Assembly: GCA_033578915.1 (NCBI GenBank)
Contig: JAVQWQ010000094.1
Coordinates: 1 to 9,065 of the forward strand
Direction: 5' to 3'
Length of the DNA stretch: 9,065 nt
From: UBA7692 sp033578915
GTDB taxonomy: Bacteria > Bacteroidota > Bacteroidia > Chitinophagales > LD1
A model generated the notes under the pieces. It was given only the letters and a program-made list of their open reading frames with translations. It ran no database searches and was not told the origin of the DNA. Below are positions 7,608 through 9,065 of this stretch, piece after piece. How positions within the stretch are numbered: the first letter of the stretch is position 1; each line of letters begins with the position of its first letter. Made by a program: the position numbers and the translations under genes.

Positions 7608-8081
7608 ATGAGACACGGAGATAAAGTTAACAATCTTGGACGGAAAACCGCTCACAGGCATGCTTTACTAACAAATTTAGCCAATTCGCTGATTACCCAT
7701 AAACGAATCTTTACCACTTTGGCAAAAGCTAAAGCGCTTCGTTCGTACATCGAGCCACTTATAACCAGAGCTAAAAATGACTCCACGCATAATCGCAGAA
7801 TGGTATTCAGCTACCTAAAAAGCAAAGAATCTATTAAAGAATTGTTCGGAAACATTGCAAACAAAATTGGTGACCGTCCCGGTGGTTACACTAGAATTAT
7901 TAAAACTGGTTTTCGCCCTGGTGATGCTGCTGAAATGGCAATGATTGAATTGGTTGATTTTAATGAGTTATACACTCAAAATAAAAACGCTTCCAAAACT
8001 ACTGAATCTCGTAAACGTACACGTAGAGGTTCATCTAAAAAGAAGAGTAGCACTTCAAACCAACAACAGGAAAGTAACTAA
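7608..8081 (+). CDS. rplQ: 50S ribosomal protein L17 (bL17)
   Basis: bL17 is a large-subunit protein near the peptide exit tunnel. The start MRHGDKVNNLGRKTAHRHALLTNLANSLI and the central RPGGYTRIIKTGFRPGDAAEMAMIELVD block (90-117) are diagnostic. The product is 157 residues, about 30 longer than E. coli L17 (127); the excess is a low-complexity tail from about residue 124, rich in Lys, Arg, Ser, Thr and Gln (TRRGSSKKK), probably disordered and rRNA-binding. Similar basic tails are common in Bacteroidota L17. The gene follows rpoA by 21 bp with no promoter between and is closed by a terminator 26 bp after its stop, so it is the last gene of the operon. Confidence 0.98.
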   Translation: MRHGDKVNNLGRKTAHRHALLTNLANSLITHKRIFTTLAKAKALRSYIEPLITRAKNDSTHNRRMVFSYLKSKESIKELFGNIANKIGDRPGGYTRIIKTGFRPGDAAEMAMIELVDFNELYTQNKNASKTTESRKRTRRGSSKKKSSTSNQQQESN

Positions 8082-8106
8082 CAAGCGAAAGACATATGTT
8101 TGCCTG

Positions 8107-8135
8107 AGGCTGTCCTTAATCGGCAGCCTTTTTTT
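8107..8135 (+). terminator. Rho-independent terminator of rpoA-rplQ
   Basis: AGGCTG (8107-8112) pairs with CAGCCT (8124-8129); a G-U and a C-G pair can extend the stem inward to 8 bp, with a 7-nt loop. A run of seven T (8129-8135) follows. The T-rich sequence TTTTTTATAAC is then nearly repeated in tandem (8130-8140 and 8141-8151), giving a second T-tract. It lies 26 bp after the rplQ stop. Confidence 0.85.
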
Positions 8136-8204
8136 ATAACTTTTTTATAATCATTACTTCTCTGATTTTTTCGTTAAATGTTATATAAGTTTAATAAATT
8201 GAAG

Positions 8205-8212
8205 TATAATTG
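8205..8212 (+). promoter_or_regulatory. Weak candidate -7 element for the collagen-like gene
   Basis: TATAATTG differs from TAnnTTTG at one position and is followed by CG, as in the rpoA promoter (TTTGCG). It lies 27 bp upstream of the ATG at 8240. No well-spaced TTG/TTTG is seen as a -33 element. Since a strong terminator precedes the gene, some promoter must lie in 8136-8239, but this site is uncertain. Confidence 0.3.
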
Positions 8213-8239
8213 CGACTCTTTAATGCAGCGTAAGAGGGA

Positions 8240-9065
8240 ATGACAAAAAAATTCCTCCTTTTAATTATTTGTGTTTTTGTAAGCTTTGCATTACAAGCGC
8301 AAAACAATATTGGAATAGGAACCAATTCTCCCTCCCCATCAGCTATATTAGACCTTACATCATCTGATAAAGGTTTTCTTCTTCCCCGACTTACAACAGC
8401 ACAACGTTTAAGCATTATCTCTCCCGCTGATGGATTAATGGTTTTTGATACAGATATAAAATGTGTTTTTTTCTATAATGCTCAAAATGCACAATGGGTA
8501 TCGCTTTGTCAAAATAACTCTGGAACTGGTGTTACCGGAAGTACTGGAATTACCGGTGCAACTGGCCCGACAGGAGTAGCGGGAAACGGCATAGCTAATA
8601 TTGTAGATAACGGAAACGGAACCTTCACTTTTGTATTAACTGATGGAAGCCAAATCCCAACTTCTACCAATCTGAAAGGAAGTACCGGAGCTACAGGCCA
8701 ACAAGGAGCTACTGGAGCTACCGGAGCTACCGGACCTGCAGGGGGAACGGGCACAGTCGGCAGCACAGGCTTAACGGGAGCAACCGGAATTACTGGTTCT
8801 ACTGGTGTAACCGGAGCCACCGGTAACACCGGCGCAACGGGTGACGTTGGCGCAACAGGAGCCGCTGGAAATGCCGGAAGTACAGGCAACACGGGCGCGA
8901 CTGGAACTACAGGCGCTACGGGCCTAACCGGCGCAACTGGGGCAACAGGAGCTACTGGCATAACAGGAACAGCCGGAATTACTGGTACTACAGGTGCGAC
9001 CGGAGCCACTGGTAACACCGGTGCAACGGGTGACATTGGAGCAACCGGAGCAGCTGGAAATGCCG
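8240..9065 (+). CDS. Secreted collagen-like Gly-X-Thr repeat protein, 3' end outside window
   Basis: The frame from the ATG at 8240 stays open to the right edge (275 full codons). Residues 1-20 are a signal peptide (MTKKFLLLIICVFVSFALQA) with likely cleavage before QNN. Residues 21-90 form the module NIGIGTNSPSPSAILDLTSSDKG...LPRLTTAQR...GLMVFDT, widespread at the N-termini of Bacteroidota surface and fibre-like proteins. A short collagen block has Gly every third residue from 97 to 115 (seven triplets). A non-collagenous insert (about 116-146, NGNGTFTFVLTDGS) follows, then an unbroken block from Gly147 to the edge, over 40 triplets. The third triplet position is mostly Thr, with Ala common in the second; Pro is almost absent, unlike animal collagen. 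Such domains form trimeric triple helices in bacterial filaments and adhesins, and Thr-rich ones can be glycosylated; a surface fibre is therefore a reasonable inference. Any C-terminal anchoring or T9SS domain is out of view. The rplQ terminator separates it from the operon upstream. Confidence 0.9.
   Translation, partial: MTKKFLLLIICVFVSFALQAQNNIGIGTNSPSPSAILDLTSSDKGFLLPRLTTAQRLSIISPADGLMVFDTDIKCVFFYNAQNAQWVSLCQNNSGTGVTGSTGITGATGPTGVAGNGIANIVDNGNGTFTFVLTDGSQIPTSTNLKGSTGATGQQGATGATGATGPAGGTGTVGSTGLTGATGITGSTGVTGATGNTGATGDVGATGAAGNAGSTGNTGATGTTGATGLTGATGATGATGITGTAGITGTTGATGATGNTGATGDIGATGAAGNA
8528..9065 (+). repeat. Collagen-type 9-bp tandem repeats with a 189-bp higher-order period
   Basis: The DNA is built of 9-bp units of the type GGN-NNN-ACN, with a non-repeat interruption at about 8585-8679. 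Within it a longer unit recurs: 8784-8876 and 8973-9065 align at an offset of exactly 189 bp (63 codons, 21 triplets) with about ten differences over 93 bp by eye, most of them silent. The second copy is cut by the window edge, so the number of copies is unknown. Confidence 0.85.

Noticed and set aside
8231..8242. GAGGGA before the ATG at 8240, considered as a Shine-Dalgarno sequence
   Set aside because: It lies immediately next to the start codon, too close to act, and Bacteroidota generally do not depend on this signal.
8191..8415. Minus-strand 74-codon frame over the start of the collagen-like gene
   Set aside because: No recognisable protein features, and it overlaps the plus-strand signal peptide and N-terminal module, which are well supported.
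8509..9036. Long open frame on the minus strand encoding Pro-Val-Ala repeats (175 residues)
   Set aside because: It is the antisense image of the collagen repeats: GGN and ACN codons read backwards give Pro and Val/Ala-type codons with no stops. The plus-strand frame has a signal peptide and a recognised N-terminal module.

Overview
The window looks like chromosomal DNA from a member of the Bacteroidota (Bacteroidetes). Several independent signs agree: a secreted protein ends in a type IX secretion (Por) sorting domain, promoters match the Bacteroidota -33 TTG / -7 TAnnTTTG pattern rather than the E. coli type, starts lack Shine-Dalgarno sequences, UvrA and ribosomal protein L17 have Bacteroidota-like features, and the last gene starts with an N-terminal module common in Bacteroidota cell-surface proteins. 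The DNA is AT-rich. No tRNA, rRNA, CRISPR, insertion sequence or phage gene was seen.

Layout. Positions 2-1096 (+) hold the C-terminal part of a family 31 glycoside hydrolase whose start lies left of the window. Positions 1281-2174 (+) encode a small secreted protein with a T9SS sorting tail, preceded by a candidate promoter. It converges, with only 5 bp between stop codons, on a GT4-type glycosyltransferase (2180-3247, -). After a gene-free stretch of 234 bp comes uvrA (3482-6391, -), the damage-recognition ATPase of nucleotide excision repair. UvrA is divergent from rpoA (6594-7586, +), which is followed 21 bp later by rplQ (7608-8081, +) and a clear rho-independent terminator. The last gene (8240 to beyond the right edge, +) encodes a secreted collagen-like protein dominated by Gly-X-Thr triplets.

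How the genes relate. rpoA and rplQ form a two-gene informational operon driven by a very good Bacteroidota promoter with a leader of only about 14 nt. The usual upstream partners (rpsM, rpsK, rpsD) are not adjacent here. uvrA is a separate housekeeping gene. The hydrolase, T9SS cargo, glycosyltransferase and collagen-like protein are all surface or carbohydrate related, but nothing shows they act in one pathway.

The most unusual part is the right end: the collagen-like gene has a 9-bp/3-residue basic repeat, a nested 189-bp higher-order repeat cut by the window edge, and a non-collagenous insert between two collagen blocks. I see no convincing novel multi-gene system; most of the window is ordinary Bacteroidota chromosome.
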